DNA of 64,000 nucleotides from Ornithobacterium rhinotracheale (GCF_022832975.1 NZ_CP094846.1:2245501-2309500); one strand, 5' to 3'; shown: positions 28,375-37,654, numbered from the stretch's first letter. The notes: generated from the letters alone by a model not told the origin. A program made the numbers and translations.

Positions 28375-29034
28375 TTAAAGATCTTTTTTATAAATACTCA
28401 AAATTCGCTTTTTTAGATATTCAGATGGCTTATTAAGTGGCTCTGAATATAAATAGTAATCTGTAGTATTGTTATTTAAATTAATTTCTTGATACGCAGG
28501 AATGTTTTCTTCTGAATTTTCAAGTAGCACAACGGTAGAATCATTTTTGAAATAAGCAGCTTCTACCCAGTAAGCAGGCCCGTAAAATACGATTCTTTGT
28601 ACTTTTTTCTCTGGAATATTTACCAAAACTACTTCTTGATCTGCATTGATTTGCAATTTTTTATCTTGAGCCATTCCCCATTTATAACTATCGATATCGA
28701 TATATTGTGTGGAATCTGAATTGTAGATTAAATAATCTTTATAAAGCGGATCAAAATTTTTGTCCCATACAGGCACTACACTACTTTCACCTCGAATGAT
28801 TTCAAAAGTGCCATCTTTTTTGAATTTATCGACAGAAAAATCGCTTTGCAATCTTTTATAATAATCCACCCACGCATTGAACTCATTGGGCTTATTAGCC
28901 ACTATTTCTTCAGTTGGCTTTTCTACCTTAGTTTCTGGCGTATCAGGCAATTCGCTGGGCTTAGAGTCTTTTTTTGTATCGCAACTCCAGAAAAATAAAA
29001 TTGCTAATAGGGCATATAATCTTGTGTGTTTCAT
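28375..29034 (-). CDS. Hypothetical lipoprotein upstream of alr
   Basis: A 219-residue lipoprotein. The ATG at 29034 (MKHTRLYALLAILFFWSC) puts the lipobox FWSC at Cys18; the open frame also allows a start five codons earlier. A Pro/Glu/Lys-rich linker (about 20-50) precedes a beta-rich domain with repeated short strands. No family is recognised. It lies 16 bp upstream of alr. A role at the cell envelope is only inferred from the anchor. Confidence 0.7.
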   Translation of the reverse strand: MKHTRLYALLAILFFWSCDTKKDSKPSELPDTPETKVEKPTEEIVANKPNEFNAWVDYYKRLQSDFSVDKFKKDGTFEIIRGESSVVPVWDKNFDPLYKDYLIYNSDSTQYIDIDSYKWGMAQDKKLQINADQEVVLVNIPEKKVQRIVFYGPAYWVEAAYFKNDSTVVLLENSEENIPAYQEINLNNNTTDYYLYSEPLNKPSEYLKKRILSIYKKDL

Positions 29035-29124
29035 ATCTAATTTTGCCACGAATTTATAAAGAATTTTACTAAAAACCGGATTTCTTTTGTATTTTTAAAA
29101 TGACTCCTAATTTATTTAACAGAA

Positions 29125-29157
29125 AAAAGCCCTTTTAAAAATTAAAAAAGGGCTTTT
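29125..29157 (-). terminator. Terminator after aspA
   Basis: Twelve-base perfect arms (AAAAGCCCTTTT at 29125-29136, complement at 29146-29157) around a 9-nt loop. Confidence 0.8.
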
Positions 29158-29178
29158 GAATGATTGATGTACCTTGCT

Positions 29179-30585
29179 CTATTTGATAAAATCATGAGAC
29201 GCCAACATATTTTCTGGATCAAGAATGGCATCTAGTTTTTCTTTTGACAATAATTTATATTCTAGCACAAGATCATAAACAGATTTTCCACTTTCTAGTG
29301 CTTCTTTAGCTATTTTGGTACTATTTTTATACCCTATGTAAGGGTTTAGTGCCGTTACTATTCCAATGCTATTCATCACCATATTTTTACAAACTTCGCG
29401 ATTGGCTGTGATGCCTTCTACACATTTGGTGCGCAAAGTGGTAATCGCTCTTTGCAAAAACTCGATAGATTCGATGATGGACTCGCACAATACGGGCTCC
29501 ATTACATTTAATTGTAGCTGCCCTGCTTCGGCCGCAAAAGTTACCGTTAAATCATTTCCAAACACTTTGAAACACACTTGGTTTACTACTTCAGGGATTA
29601 CAGGATTTACTTTCCCTGGCATGATGGAAGAACCTGGTTGCATTTTTGGCAAATTGATTTCGTTCAAGCCCGCCCTCGGTCCAGATGATAATAAGCGCAA
29701 ATCGTTACAAATTTTTGAAAGTTTTACGGCTAATCTCTTCAAGGCTGAAGAATAGATTACATAAGAACCTGTATCTGGCGTTGCTTCTACTAAGTTAGGG
29801 GCAGAAACAAATGGATCGCCTGTGATTTTAGCCAAATTTTCTGCACAAAGTTTAGCGTATTTTGGTGGCGCATTCAGCCCAGTACCAATGGCTGTCCCCC
29901 CCATATTAATTTCTAAAAATAAGTTAGCATTATTATCTAATCTAGCTACTTCTTCTTCTAAATTAGCTGCAAAAGCCTCAAACTCCTGTCCCAAAGTCAT
30001 AGGCACAGCATCTTGCAATTGCGTGCGCCCCATTTTGATGACATCTTCAAATTCCTTTCCTTTATTTCTAAAAGCCTGAACCAATTCTTGGATATGCGTA
30101 ACCAAAATTTTATTCATATTGATTACAGCCAATTTCACCGTTGTCGGGTACACATCGTTTGTTGATTGCGAAAGGTTCAAATGATCGTTTGGATAACAAT
30201 GCTGATAATCCCCTTTTTCGTAGCCCATGATTTCGAGTGCACGGTTGGCAATCACCTCGTTGGCATTCATATTCACAGAAGTTCCTGCCCCCCCTTGAAT
30301 CATATCTACGGGAAACTGGTCATGCAATTGCCCTGCAATAATCTCCTTGCACGCTTGGGTAATGGCTTTTAGTAATTTCTCATCCAAAAGCCCAAGCTCA
30401 TAGTTGGTTTGTGCCGCCGCCAATTTAACATAGGCTATAGCTTTTACAAATTCTGAATAATCCCCCATTTTTTTTCCAGTGATAAAAAAATTATCAATGG
30501 CACGCTGAGTTTGCACTCCATAGTAGGCATCTTTTGGAACCTGTTTTTCGCCTAGCAAATCAGATTCTATTCTAAATTCTTGCAT
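29179..30585 (-). CDS. aspA: Aspartate ammonia-lyase
   Basis: A 468-residue enzyme of the fumarase/aspartase superfamily that converts aspartate to fumarate and ammonia. The superfamily signature [16 protein letters not shown] is present near residue 318; its Ser is the catalytic base. Aspartase rather than fumarase is called from the opening ([20 protein letters not shown]) and the C-terminal [13 protein letters not shown] segment. The length is normal. It is monocistronic with a strong terminator. With the asparaginase at 39131 it could feed asparagine nitrogen and carbon into the TCA cycle. Confidence 0.95.
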   Translation of the reverse strand: MQEFRIESDLLGEKQVPKDAYYGVQTQRAIDNFFITGKKMGDYSEFVKAIAYVKLAAAQTNYELGLLDEKLLKAITQACKEIIAGQLHDQFPVDMIQGGAGTSVNMNANEVIANRALEIMGYEKGDYQHCYPNDHLNLSQSTNDVYPTTVKLAVINMNKILVTHIQELVQAFRNKGKEFEDVIKMGRTQLQDAVPMTLGQEFEAFAANLEEEVARLDNNANLFLEINMGGTAIGTGLNAPPKYAKLCAENLAKITGDPFVSAPNLVEATPDTGSYVIYSSALKRLAVKLSKICNDLRLLSSGPRAGLNEINLPKMQPGSSIMPGKVNPVIPEVVNQVCFKVFGNDLTVTFAAEAGQLQLNVMEPVLCESIIESIEFLQRAITTLRTKCVEGITANREVCKNMVMNSIGIVTALNPYIGYKNSTKIAKEALESGKSVYDLVLEYKLLSKEKLDAILDPENMLASHDFIK

Positions 30586-30848
30586 AGATTGTTTGTATTA
30601 AATTATTGGGGTAAAGGTACAAATTTCTTTATCTCGCAAAAAAAATTTTGCCCTCATTTTTTTCGTTGAACTATATATATTTTATCTCTTAAATTTTAGC
30701 CACAAAAAACACAAATATGAGCAACTTTCCACCAAACAAATAAGAATAAAATATTTTAAAATCATATTTTATAAAATATAAATAATAAAAAAATCATTTT
30801 TAAATTAAAAAAGATACAATTTTTTAAAGTTAAATATTTTCAAATGCA

Positions 30849-30856
30849 TATATTTG
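30849..30856 (+). promoter_or_regulatory. -7 promoter element (TATATTTG) of the FadL-like gene
   Basis: Exact TAnnTTTG match, 21 nt before the ATG at 30878. It overlaps the alternative upstream start at 30854, which is therefore rejected. Confidence 0.6.
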
Positions 30857-30877
30857 TTGTCTAAAACAATTTTAAAC

Positions 30878-32107
30878 ATGATTAAAAAATTATTTTTACC
30901 ACTAGCTCTTGTGGCTAGTTCTATGTGGGTTTTTGCCGGAGGGTATAGAGTTTCCCTACAAGGAGTAAGACAAGCCGCCATGGGGGCGCAAGGTGTAGCA
31001 CTTTCGCATGATGCTAGTGTGGCGTTTTTCAACCCAGCAGCTTTAGCTTTTGTGGACAACAAATTGAGCATAGCAGTGGGAGGCTTTGGCATAGGCATCA
31101 CCGCAAAATATCAAAACAGAGAAACACTTTATAAAGCTGAAACCGACAATCCTATAGGTACTCCGCTTTACCTTGCAGCTAGCTACAAACCTACCGATAA
31201 ATTAGCCGTGGGCGTGAGCGTAACCACACCGTTTGGTAGCACTGTAGACTGGGGCGATAAATGGGCGGGGCGCTATGTCATCGACAGAATTGCACTAAAA
31301 TCATTTTTTATTCAGCCAACAGCGGCATATAAAGTGGCAGATTGGCTTTCGGTGGGCGCAGGAGCAATCATCGCTCGCGGAAATGTAAACATTAAAAGAG
31401 CTCTACCTCTAGGCAACCAAGATGCTGGACTAGAAATCGACAAACAAGGTGCGCATGGAATGGGCTTTAATGTGGGGGTTTACGCCAGACCAAACGACAA
31501 ATTAAACATCGGAATCGCTTATCGCTCGGAAGTGAAAATGAAGGCAGACAAAGGCTCTGCTGTGTTTAAAAATCTACCCAGTATCGTAACTACCAAAATG
31601 CCTTTTACCGCTAAATATTTTGACGCACAATTACCATTGCCTGCAGAACTCCTTGTAGGAGCAAATTATAAAGTTTCGCCTAAATTAATGATAGGTGCAG
31701 AGATAGGCGCCGTAAAATGGGACGCTTATAAAACTTTAAACATCAGGCTCTACAATGATGATAATGAATACAATAATAGCTCAAACAAAAACTATAAAAA
31801 TACATTAAATTATAGTATTGGTGCAGAATATTTGATTAATCCAAAGGCAGCATTGCGCTTAGGCTATAAATTCGACAAATCTCCATCGCCAGCTGATTCG
31901 TTTAACCCAGAAACACCTACGATTAATTATCACGCATTCACTACTGGATTTGGCTACGAATTCGAGAAATTCCGTGTGGATGCTATGGCTGAATATTTAG
32001 TGGGAAATGAGAGAAGCTTTCACAATATTCAATATAATTTTGGTGGAGACATTAACACAGGTGGCTATGTGTTTGGTCTAGGGTTATCATACAGACTTGA
32101 TAAATAA
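30878..32107 (+). CDS. OmpP1/FadL/TodX family outer membrane transporter
   Basis: A 409-residue beta-barrel with signal peptide MIKKLFLPLALVASSMWVFA. The mature start GGYRVSLQGVRQAAMGAQG and the HDASVAFFNPAALAF segment are hallmarks of the FadL family, whose N-terminal hatch plugs the barrel. The C-terminus ends in alternating strand residues (GYVFGLGLSYRLDK). Such channels import long-chain fatty acids or other hydrophobic compounds; the actual cargo is not evident. The SGNH-hydrolase lipoprotein gene follows after 19 bp, so lipid cleavage and uptake could be linked. Confidence 0.9.
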   Translation: MIKKLFLPLALVASSMWVFAGGYRVSLQGVRQAAMGAQGVALSHDASVAFFNPAALAFVDNKLSIAVGGFGIGITAKYQNRETLYKAETDNPIGTPLYLAASYKPTDKLAVGVSVTTPFGSTVDWGDKWAGRYVIDRIALKSFFIQPTAAYKVADWLSVGAGAIIARGNVNIKRALPLGNQDAGLEIDKQGAHGMGFNVGVYARPNDKLNIGIAYRSEVKMKADKGSAVFKNLPSIVTTKMPFTAKYFDAQLPLPAELLVGANYKVSPKLMIGAEIGAVKWDAYKTLNIRLYNDDNEYNNSSNKNYKNTLNYSIGAEYLINPKAALRLGYKFDKSPSPADSFNPETPTINYHAFTTGFGYEFEKFRVDAMAEYLVGNERSFHNIQYNFGGDINTGGYVFGLGLSYRLDK

Positions 32108-32126
32108 TTAATTAAAAAAATATCTA

Positions 32127-33701
32127 ATGAAAATAAATTACAGAAATATATTTTTAAGTGCTAGCATTCTTTTTTTGGCAGCATGTAACAGCGATTTTGA
32201 TTACGACATAGAAAACCCAAACATTACGCACGGAGATGCAGATTTTTCTAAATATGTAGCTTTAGGAAATTCGCTCACTTCGGGTTTTGCAGATGGGGCT
32301 TTGTATCGTTCGGCACAAGAAAATTCATATCCTGCCATTATTGCCAAACAAATGAAATTTGTGGGGGGCGGTGATTTCACCCAACCTTTGATGAAAGATG
32401 ATATTGGTGGTTTTTCTGATTTGTTCGCACAAAGTAAAGGAACTTCTTTTTACGGAAAATTAGAATTAAAAATTGTAGATGGCACTCCTACCCCTACACC
32501 AACTGTTCCAAAATACACCTTATCCCAAACCTTTGAAAAAGGGAATTTTAATAATTTAGGGGTCGCAGGGGCAAAATCCTATCACTTATTGGCTCCAGGC
32601 TACGGAAATCCCGCAAATTTAAAATTAGGAAAAGCCAACCCTTATTTTGTGAGATTTGCCAGCCAAGCAAATGCTAGTGTATTGAGCGATGCCTTAGCAC
32701 AAAAACCCACTTTCTTTACTTTATGGATTGGGAACAATGATGTTTTGGGCTACGCAATGAATGGCGCTGCAAGTACAGACCAAAAAGGAAACATTGATTT
32801 AGCCAAATATGGATCAAGCGATTTATCTGAAACGAAGGTGGTTGCAGGCTCTATCCAAAAATTGATAGACGCGCTCGTGAAATCTGGTGCAAAAGGTGCT
32901 GTAGCCAATTTGCCATTTGTTGAAGATATTCCATATTTCACAACTGTTCCAGCTGAGCCTTTAAGCCCATTAAATAAAAATTATGCCTCACAAATTAATA
33001 ATTTAAATGATTTTTATTCGAAATTAAACCAAGTCTTTGATTTATTAAAAGTACCTGAACGAAAGATTACTTTTAGTGCAAACAAGGCGAGTGGTGCTGT
33101 GATTGTGGATACAAGTTTACCCGACTTAAGCCAGCAAATTGCTAGCGTTTTGTCTCAAGCAAAAGTACCTCAAGCTGAAGCACAACTTTTGGCAAAAACT
33201 TTTGGACAAGTTCGCCAATCTAAAGCTGGCGATTTATTACCTCTAACGGTGAGCAGAACGCTTGGAAAATTAAATACTGATAGAAAATCTTTACTAGAGC
33301 AATTAGGGCTCCCAACACAAAAAGCTACATTGCTCGCCATGAATGGACTCACCTATCCATTGCAAGATGCTAATGTTTTAACTCAAAAAGAGGTTGAAAA
33401 AATTCATCAAAGGGTAGCAGATATAAATCAAGACATTAAAGCCATGGCTCAACAATATCAAATTGCATATGTAGACATGAATGCAGAAATGCAAAAGCTC
33501 ACTAAAGGATTTAAATTCAATGGGGCTGATTATAACGCGAGTTTTGTAACTGGCGGCGCTTTTTCCCTTGATGGCGTTCATTTAAATAGCAGAGGATACG
33601 CTATCGCTGCCAATGCTTTTTTGCGCGCCATCAACCATCAATATAAGGCGAGTATTCCATTGGTAGACATCAATGCCTATCCGGGGACTCAACTGCCTTA
33701 A
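32127..33701 (+). CDS. SGNH/GDSL-type hydrolase lipoprotein
   Basis: A 524-residue lipoprotein (lipobox LAAC, Cys20). Block I reads VALGNSLTSGFADG: the nucleophile Ser is kept, but the Asp of the classical GDS is Asn. Block III is LWIGNNDVLGYA (GxND), and block V is DGVHLNSRGYAIAANAF with the catalytic Asp/His. It is therefore a plausible esterase or lipase with a roughly 170-residue insertion between blocks III and V. It probably sits in the outer membrane next to the co-transcribed FadL-like barrel. The substrate is unknown. Confidence 0.85.
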   Translation: MKINYRNIFLSASILFLAACNSDFDYDIENPNITHGDADFSKYVALGNSLTSGFADGALYRSAQENSYPAIIAKQMKFVGGGDFTQPLMKDDIGGFSDLFAQSKGTSFYGKLELKIVDGTPTPTPTVPKYTLSQTFEKGNFNNLGVAGAKSYHLLAPGYGNPANLKLGKANPYFVRFASQANASVLSDALAQKPTFFTLWIGNNDVLGYAMNGAASTDQKGNIDLAKYGSSDLSETKVVAGSIQKLIDALVKSGAKGAVANLPFVEDIPYFTTVPAEPLSPLNKNYASQINNLNDFYSKLNQVFDLLKVPERKITFSANKASGAVIVDTSLPDLSQQIASVLSQAKVPQAEAQLLAKTFGQVRQSKAGDLLPLTVSRTLGKLNTDRKSLLEQLGLPTQKATLLAMNGLTYPLQDANVLTQKEVEKIHQRVADINQDIKAMAQQYQIAYVDMNAEMQKLTKGFKFNGADYNASFVTGGAFSLDGVHLNSRGYAIAANAFLRAINHQYKASIPLVDINAYPGTQLP

Positions 33702-33738
33702 GAAAATTTAATTTTAACTGTTTTTCTTTTTTTTATGA

Positions 33739-33768
33739 CTAAGGGGGCAACATTTGTTGCCCCCTTAG
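33739..33768. terminator. Bidirectional terminator between SGNH gene and deoC
   Basis: Perfect 13-bp arms (33739-33751 / 33756-33768) around ATTT, with T-rich sequence on the right and A/T-rich on the left. It lies between convergent genes. Confidence 0.85.
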
Positions 33769-33793
33769 CTATTTTTATACGAATAAAGGCTGA

Positions 33794-34537
33794 TTAATAC
33801 CCTGCATTAGCTGTTTCCCCATCACAAATTTTCTTTGCAGATGAAGTTCCTATACGAGACACCCCTAAAGCAATCATTTCTCGCGCTTCTTGTGCACTAC
33901 GCACACCGCCGGCAGCTTTCACTGGCAATTTACCAGAATGCTCTGCCATGATTTTGATGTTTTCTGGAGTAGCTCCATTAGGCTTATCTCCTTCTGTTTG
34001 GTAGAAACCTGTAGAGGATTTCACAAAAACAAATTGCTCTTTTCCACTAAAATTTTCTTCTACCACTTTACGGATTAAATCCGTAATTTGAGCGATTTGC
34101 TCATTAGTAAGTGCTGCGGCTTCAATTATCCATTTAGCAGTACGGTTATTTTTTAACACAATCTCTGTGCAAGCTTTTATTTCTTTTCTTACCAAATCTA
34201 AATCTCCTTTTTTAAAAGCTTCGTAATTTACTACAAAATCCAAATCATCGGCTCTATCTTGAATAGCTGTCTCAGCTTCTTTTAGTTTATGCTCGGTAGA
34301 ATAAGTTCCTTCATGGAATCCAATCACCGTTCCTACTTTGGTTTCTGCATTTTGCTGTGCTAAAAAGTTTTTGGCAAGCTTTACATATTCTGGACGAATC
34401 ATCACGGCGTAAAAACCTTCTTCTATGGCCTCTTTACATAATTCAATTACCTTATCCTGAGTTTGCGCTTCACTTAAACCCGATTGGGCTGGTGTTTTTA
34501 AATAAGTGGAGTCCATGTAATGTTTTAGTGCTTTCAT
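33794..34537 (-). CDS. deoC: Deoxyribose-phosphate aldolase
   Basis: A 247-residue class I aldolase that cleaves 2-deoxyribose-5-phosphate to glyceraldehyde-3-phosphate and acetaldehyde. The Schiff-base Lys is in FVKSSTGF, and the second active-site Lys is in LPVKAAGGVRSA. It is within the range of the longer (about 250-residue) members. It stands alone, without other deo genes, and shares a terminator hairpin with the convergent SGNH gene. Confidence 0.93.
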   Translation of the reverse strand: MKALKHYMDSTYLKTPAQSGLSEAQTQDKVIELCKEAIEEGFYAVMIRPEYVKLAKNFLAQQNAETKVGTVIGFHEGTYSTEHKLKEAETAIQDRADDLDFVVNYEAFKKGDLDLVRKEIKACTEIVLKNNRTAKWIIEAAALTNEQIAQITDLIRKVVEENFSGKEQFVFVKSSTGFYQTEGDKPNGATPENIKIMAEHSGKLPVKAAGGVRSAQEAREMIALGVSRIGTSSAKKICDGETANAGY

Positions 34538-34568
34538 ATTTTAATTATTTAATTTATTTGTTTAAATG

Positions 34569-35534
34569 TTAACTAGGTTTTAAAATGGCATAGATTGGAA
34601 AGTGATCGCTATAACCTCCTAGATATTTTCTCCCCACATAGGTTCTAAATGGCATTCCTCGATATTTTCTTTTCCATTCTTGGAGGAAATAGGGATTAAA
34701 CACATCTGCATCTACTAAGTTTAACCCATTATATTGATTCATAAATGATTTTGAGAATAACATTTGATCATAAAAAATCCAATTCCCGCGATGCGTGGTA
34801 GTATATTTACGCTCAGCCATAAGTAATTCCATGGGGTTGAAAAATTCTAAATTAGACTGATTCATGTAATTGGGGGTTGATTTAAAATATCGATGTAGCG
34901 TATCCGCATCTGGATTGGTATTAAAGTCGCCCAGAATTACCACATGCGGGTTTTCCTCATTCGTCAAAATATAATCAATTCTATTTTTTATCATTTCAGC
35001 TATCGAATGTCTTTTTGATTCGTTGATTTTCTTGTGTCTTTGGGAGGGCAAATGCACTACGAAAATATGTACAAAATTGTCGTTTAGCTTTCCGTTTACA
35101 TAGAGAACATCTCGTGTGTAATCCTCTCTACCATATTTATCTATAAATTTGGGTGGGCGTATAGGCTCGGCATGATTAAGTATAAATTCATGAGAATTAT
35201 AGATCAAAGCCACATCTACGCCTCGCTCGTCTAAAGAATCAAAATGCACATAACGATATGGCGTTTTCTTTAAATGTGAAACATTAAGCAAATCTCGCAA
35301 GACGGTTTTATTCTCCACTTCCGCTAGGCCTACAATTGTAGGAGAATGTCCTATTTTTCGTTTTCCTATCTCGGAAATAGCCTTAGCAATCTTGCCTATT
35401 TTATTTTTATATCTATCTTTTGTCCAATGTTTTTTACCTTCTGGTGTAAAATCATCGTCAAAAGTCTTGGGATCGTCGATTGTATCGAACAAATTTTCAA
35501 CATTATAAAATGCGATAGAATAAAATGCTTGCAT
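34569..35534 (-). CDS. Endonuclease/exonuclease/phosphatase family protein
   Basis: A 321-residue cytoplasmic protein of the EEP (DNase I-like) fold. Visible marks are FYNVENLFDTIDDP at the N-terminus, VGLAEVENKTVL (metal-binding Glu), VILGDFNTNPD and the C-terminal GGYSDHFPIYA (SDH motif). It should hydrolyse phosphodiester bonds in nucleic acid or lipid; the substrate is not evident. The frame is open to 35690, but the ATG at 35534 gives the normal N-terminus and lies 4 nt after a -7 box; an ATG at 35585 is less likely. It is divergent from the Rrf2 regulator. Confidence 0.85.
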   Translation of the reverse strand: MQAFYSIAFYNVENLFDTIDDPKTFDDDFTPEGKKHWTKDRYKNKIGKIAKAISEIGKRKIGHSPTIVGLAEVENKTVLRDLLNVSHLKKTPYRYVHFDSLDERGVDVALIYNSHEFILNHAEPIRPPKFIDKYGREDYTRDVLYVNGKLNDNFVHIFVVHLPSQRHKKINESKRHSIAEMIKNRIDYILTNEENPHVVILGDFNTNPDADTLHRYFKSTPNYMNQSNLEFFNPMELLMAERKYTTTHRGNWIFYDQMLFSKSFMNQYNGLNLVDADVFNPYFLQEWKRKYRGMPFRTYVGRKYLGGYSDHFPIYAILKPS

Positions 35535-35538
35535 ACTC

Positions 35539-35546
35539 CAAATATA
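35539..35546 (-). promoter_or_regulatory. -7 promoter element (TATATTTG) of the EEP-family gene
   Basis: Exact TAnnTTTG match on the minus strand, ending 4 nt before the ATG at 35534. Confidence 0.6.
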
Positions 35547-35597
35547 GCAATAATTAAATTTATTCTTGGAATTTATTACAAACATAGTTTCTTTTAG

Positions 35598-35605
35598 TAT
35601 ATTTG
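35598..35605 (+). promoter_or_regulatory. -7 promoter element (TATATTTG) of the rrf2-type operon
   Basis: Exact TAnnTTTG match, 16 nt before the start at 35622. An 8-bp direct repeat (AATTTATT) with 5-bp spacing lies upstream and could be an operator; this is a guess. Confidence 0.55.
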
Positions 35606-35621
35606 TTAAAAAGATATATTT

Positions 35622-36056
35622 ATGTTTTCTAAGACTTGTGAATATGGTATTAGAGCGACTGTTTTTATAGCGACACAATCGTTGAAACAAAAACGGGTGC
35701 GCTTAAAAGAAATTGCAAAGGAAATTAATACACCAGAGGCTTTCACCGCTAAAATACTACAAGATTTAGCTAAACATGATTTGATATCATCTGTAAAAGG
35801 CCCTTACGGGGGATTTGAAATTTCATTGACAGATTTAAAGAAAATCAAACTAAGCCAAATAGTAGATGCCATTGATGGAGATAGCATTTACAATGGTTGT
35901 GGACTTGGGTTTAAAGAATGTGGAAAACATAATCCCTGTCCCATACACGACAAGTTTAAAGCAGTGAGAAAAAAATTAAAACAAATGCTAGAAAATACAA
36001 CATTGCATGATTTGGCAGTAAAGGTTGAAAGCGGAGATGCAATATTAAAATTATGA
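35622..36056 (+). CDS. Rrf2-family transcriptional regulator
   Basis: A 144-residue winged-helix protein. The N-terminal helix-turn-helix region (MFSKTCEYGIRATVFIA ... RLKEIAKEINTPEAFTAKIL) and the wing (SSVKGPYGGFEIS) are typical of Rrf2. Three cysteines in the CGLGFKECGKHNPC segment (about residues 93-108) could bind an iron-sulfur cluster, as in NsrR or IscR. Its stop overlaps the start of the truncated-haemoglobin gene (ATGA), so the two are translationally coupled. By context it most likely senses NO or redox change and controls its own operon; that is inferred. Confidence 0.88.
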   Translation: MFSKTCEYGIRATVFIATQSLKQKRVRLKEIAKEINTPEAFTAKILQDLAKHDLISSVKGPYGGFEISLTDLKKIKLSQIVDAIDGDSIYNGCGLGFKECGKHNPCPIHDKFKAVRKKLKQMLENTTLHDLAVKVESGDAILKL

Positions 36057-36430
36057 AAAAAAGCGATTTAAGCACCTTGGATGACATCAAATTTATGGTA
36101 GATTCTTTTTACGCTAAGGTAAGAAATGATGAACTTTTATCTCCTATATTTGAAGAACGAATAGGCAATCATTGGAAATCTCATTTGGATAAAATGTATC
36201 GTTTTTGGCAAACAATTTTACACGATGAGCACACTTATTATGGGAGTCCGTTTCCGCCACACGCATCGATGCCCGTCAATCAAAAACATTTTGAACGATG
36301 GCTTGCTTTATTTAACCAAAACTTAAATGAACATTTTGAGGGAGATTTAGCAGATGAAGCATCATGGAGAGCAGAAAAAATGGCTCAAATGTTTCAGCTC
36401 AAAATTGATTTTTTAAAGAGTAAAAAATGA
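36053..36430 (+). CDS. Group III truncated haemoglobin
   Basis: A 125-residue globin of the trHb3 (P) type. It has the SFYAKVRNDELLSPIF segment, a HLDKMYRFWQTIL helix and the distal/proximal pattern MPVNQKHFERWLALF, in which the proximal His lies at residue 79. The C-terminal EKMAQMFQLKIDFLKSKK completes the fold. Truncated haemoglobins bind O2 or NO and often detoxify NO; the role here is inferred. The start overlaps the Rrf2 gene by 4 nt. A bidirectional terminator follows. Confidence 0.9.
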   Translation: MKKSDLSTLDDIKFMVDSFYAKVRNDELLSPIFEERIGNHWKSHLDKMYRFWQTILHDEHTYYGSPFPPHASMPVNQKHFERWLALFNQNLNEHFEGDLADEASWRAEKMAQMFQLKIDFLKSKK

Positions 36431-36453
36431 TAATTTGATATATTTAAAAAACA

Positions 36454-36479
36454 AAAAGCACTCATAAATGAGTGCTTTT
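36454..36479. terminator. Bidirectional terminator between trHb and exbD genes
   Basis: Perfect 11-bp arms (36454-36464 / 36469-36479) around TAAA, A-run on the left and T-run on the right, between convergent genes. Confidence 0.85.
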
Positions 36480-36514
36480 CTATTAATTAATCAATAAACT
36501 AATTTAATGAACTA

Positions 36515-36997
36515 CTAATTCACTGTCGGATCTCCTTTTACCCCAGCATAACTTACATTAAATGCTTGAGAATAAGAGAGCTGTTCTTTTATAGCTTGAA
36601 CAAAACCTACTTTTGCATTTTTATCAATAGTAAGTTGTGTCATTAATCCATAATCTAAAAGATCTTGGCCATTTTTCTTACTAGATTCATCTCCTACCCA
36701 TCCTCTAATATCGTTTAATTGAGCGGGTTTATCGTTCAATAATAACAAGAATTCTTGAGGATATTTATTTTTATTTTTGGGCTGACCTAGATATAGATAT
36801 GCAACCATATCTTTTTTCAAGATTTTGTTCAACGCAGTAGCTTTAGGCATTTCAATCTTAATGTACTCATCATAATTTGATTGTCTAATAGATGTAGCAA
36901 TCATAAAGAAGAAAAGTAGCATGAAGATGATATCTGGCAAAGCTGCTGTGGATGGTTGAGGTATTTCCTTATTACTATTATCTTTAAATTTACTCAT
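36515..36997 (-). CDS. ExbD/TolR-family transport protein 2
   Basis: A 160-residue inner-membrane protein with a short cytoplasmic N-terminus, one membrane helix (about 22-40, LPDIIFMLLFFFMIATSI) carrying the conserved Asp that relays protons, and a periplasmic domain. It is the last gene of a four-gene leftward operon (exbB-like, unknown membrane protein, two exbD-like). In such systems the ExbB/ExbD channel powers TonB-type proteins that move cargo across the outer membrane. Confidence 0.88.
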   Translation of the reverse strand: MSKFKDNSNKEIPQPSTAALPDIIFMLLFFFMIATSIRQSNYDEYIKIEMPKATALNKILKKDMVAYLYLGQPKNKNKYPQEFLLLLNDKPAQLNDIRGWVGDESSKKNGQDLLDYGLMTQLTIDKNAKVGFVQAIKEQLSYSQAFNVSYAGVKGDPTVN

Positions 36998-37012
36998 AAT
37001 TCATATGTTTTT

Positions 37013-37642
37013 TTATTGAGAAGCATCAGATGGTTTTGGTTCAGCGATAATCTTAGGATATCTGCTGTTGGCATCTTTGATAATAGCATTATCACCCTCA
37101 TCATCCCCCTTAGTAGGGTTAGGAATCAAGGTTTCCCAATCTCGGTTATAAGCACGCTTAACATAAGCAGCCTTTAACTCCTCATAAGCGGCTTCTATTT
37201 CACCTTGCAGTGCCATATAATCCTTCCATGAGGTACCTTTATCGAATTTCACAGAGACAATTGCTAATGATGGGTGCGCTGATAGATCTGGTCTTCTCTC
37301 TCCTTGACAATAGTTACAAGGCTGGCCATCTTTATCTACACCTCCGCCGTTATCAACATGTCTTCTAACCAATTCTTTTACTTCTTTAAGATTTACTTGC
37401 CTTACTTCTGAAGGGTTTTCCTTGTAAAGAATCTGCCCGTATGCGTTTGCTACGAATTCTATCGCGTTTCTTTGCTCTACCTTGATGGTTACATCTTTTG
37501 TATCTTTAGACATATCCGGCAGCTGTCTCTGAATCCCTTCTGATTTCTCCATAGATGAAGCAATCAAGAAGAAAGTCAAAAGCAAGAAAGCAATGTCCGC
37601 CATAGAGCTCGCATTAATTTCTGGTAATTTTTTCTTTGCCAT
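37013..37642 (-). CDS. ExbD/TolR-family transport protein 1
   Basis: A 209-residue ExbD-like protein. The helix SSMADIAFLLLTFFLIASSM holds the conserved Asp. The periplasmic part is longer than in E. coli ExbD (141) and holds a CNYC pair (CxxC, about residue 110) that could form a disulfide or bind metal. It lies 15 bp before the second exbD-like gene and is co-transcribed with it. Confidence 0.88.
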   Translation of the reverse strand: MAKKKLPEINASSMADIAFLLLTFFLIASSMEKSEGIQRQLPDMSKDTKDVTIKVEQRNAIEFVANAYGQILYKENPSEVRQVNLKEVKELVRRHVDNGGGVDKDGQPCNYCQGERRPDLSAHPSLAIVSVKFDKGTSWKDYMALQGEIEAAYEELKAAYVKRAYNRDWETLIPNPTKGDDEGDNAIIKDANSRYPKIIAEPKPSDASQ

Positions 37643-37654
37643 AAGTTTAAATTC

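Noticed and set aside
30854-30877. Upstream start of the FadL-like gene
   Set aside because: It overlaps the -7 box; the ATG at 30878 begins a good signal peptide.
30805-31101. Minus-strand ORF over the FadL-like start
   Set aside because: It lies antisense to the signal peptide of a confident gene and covers its promoter.
35535-35690. N-terminal extension of the EEP-family ORF
   Set aside because: It runs into the divergent rrf2-type gene and contains that gene's promoter.
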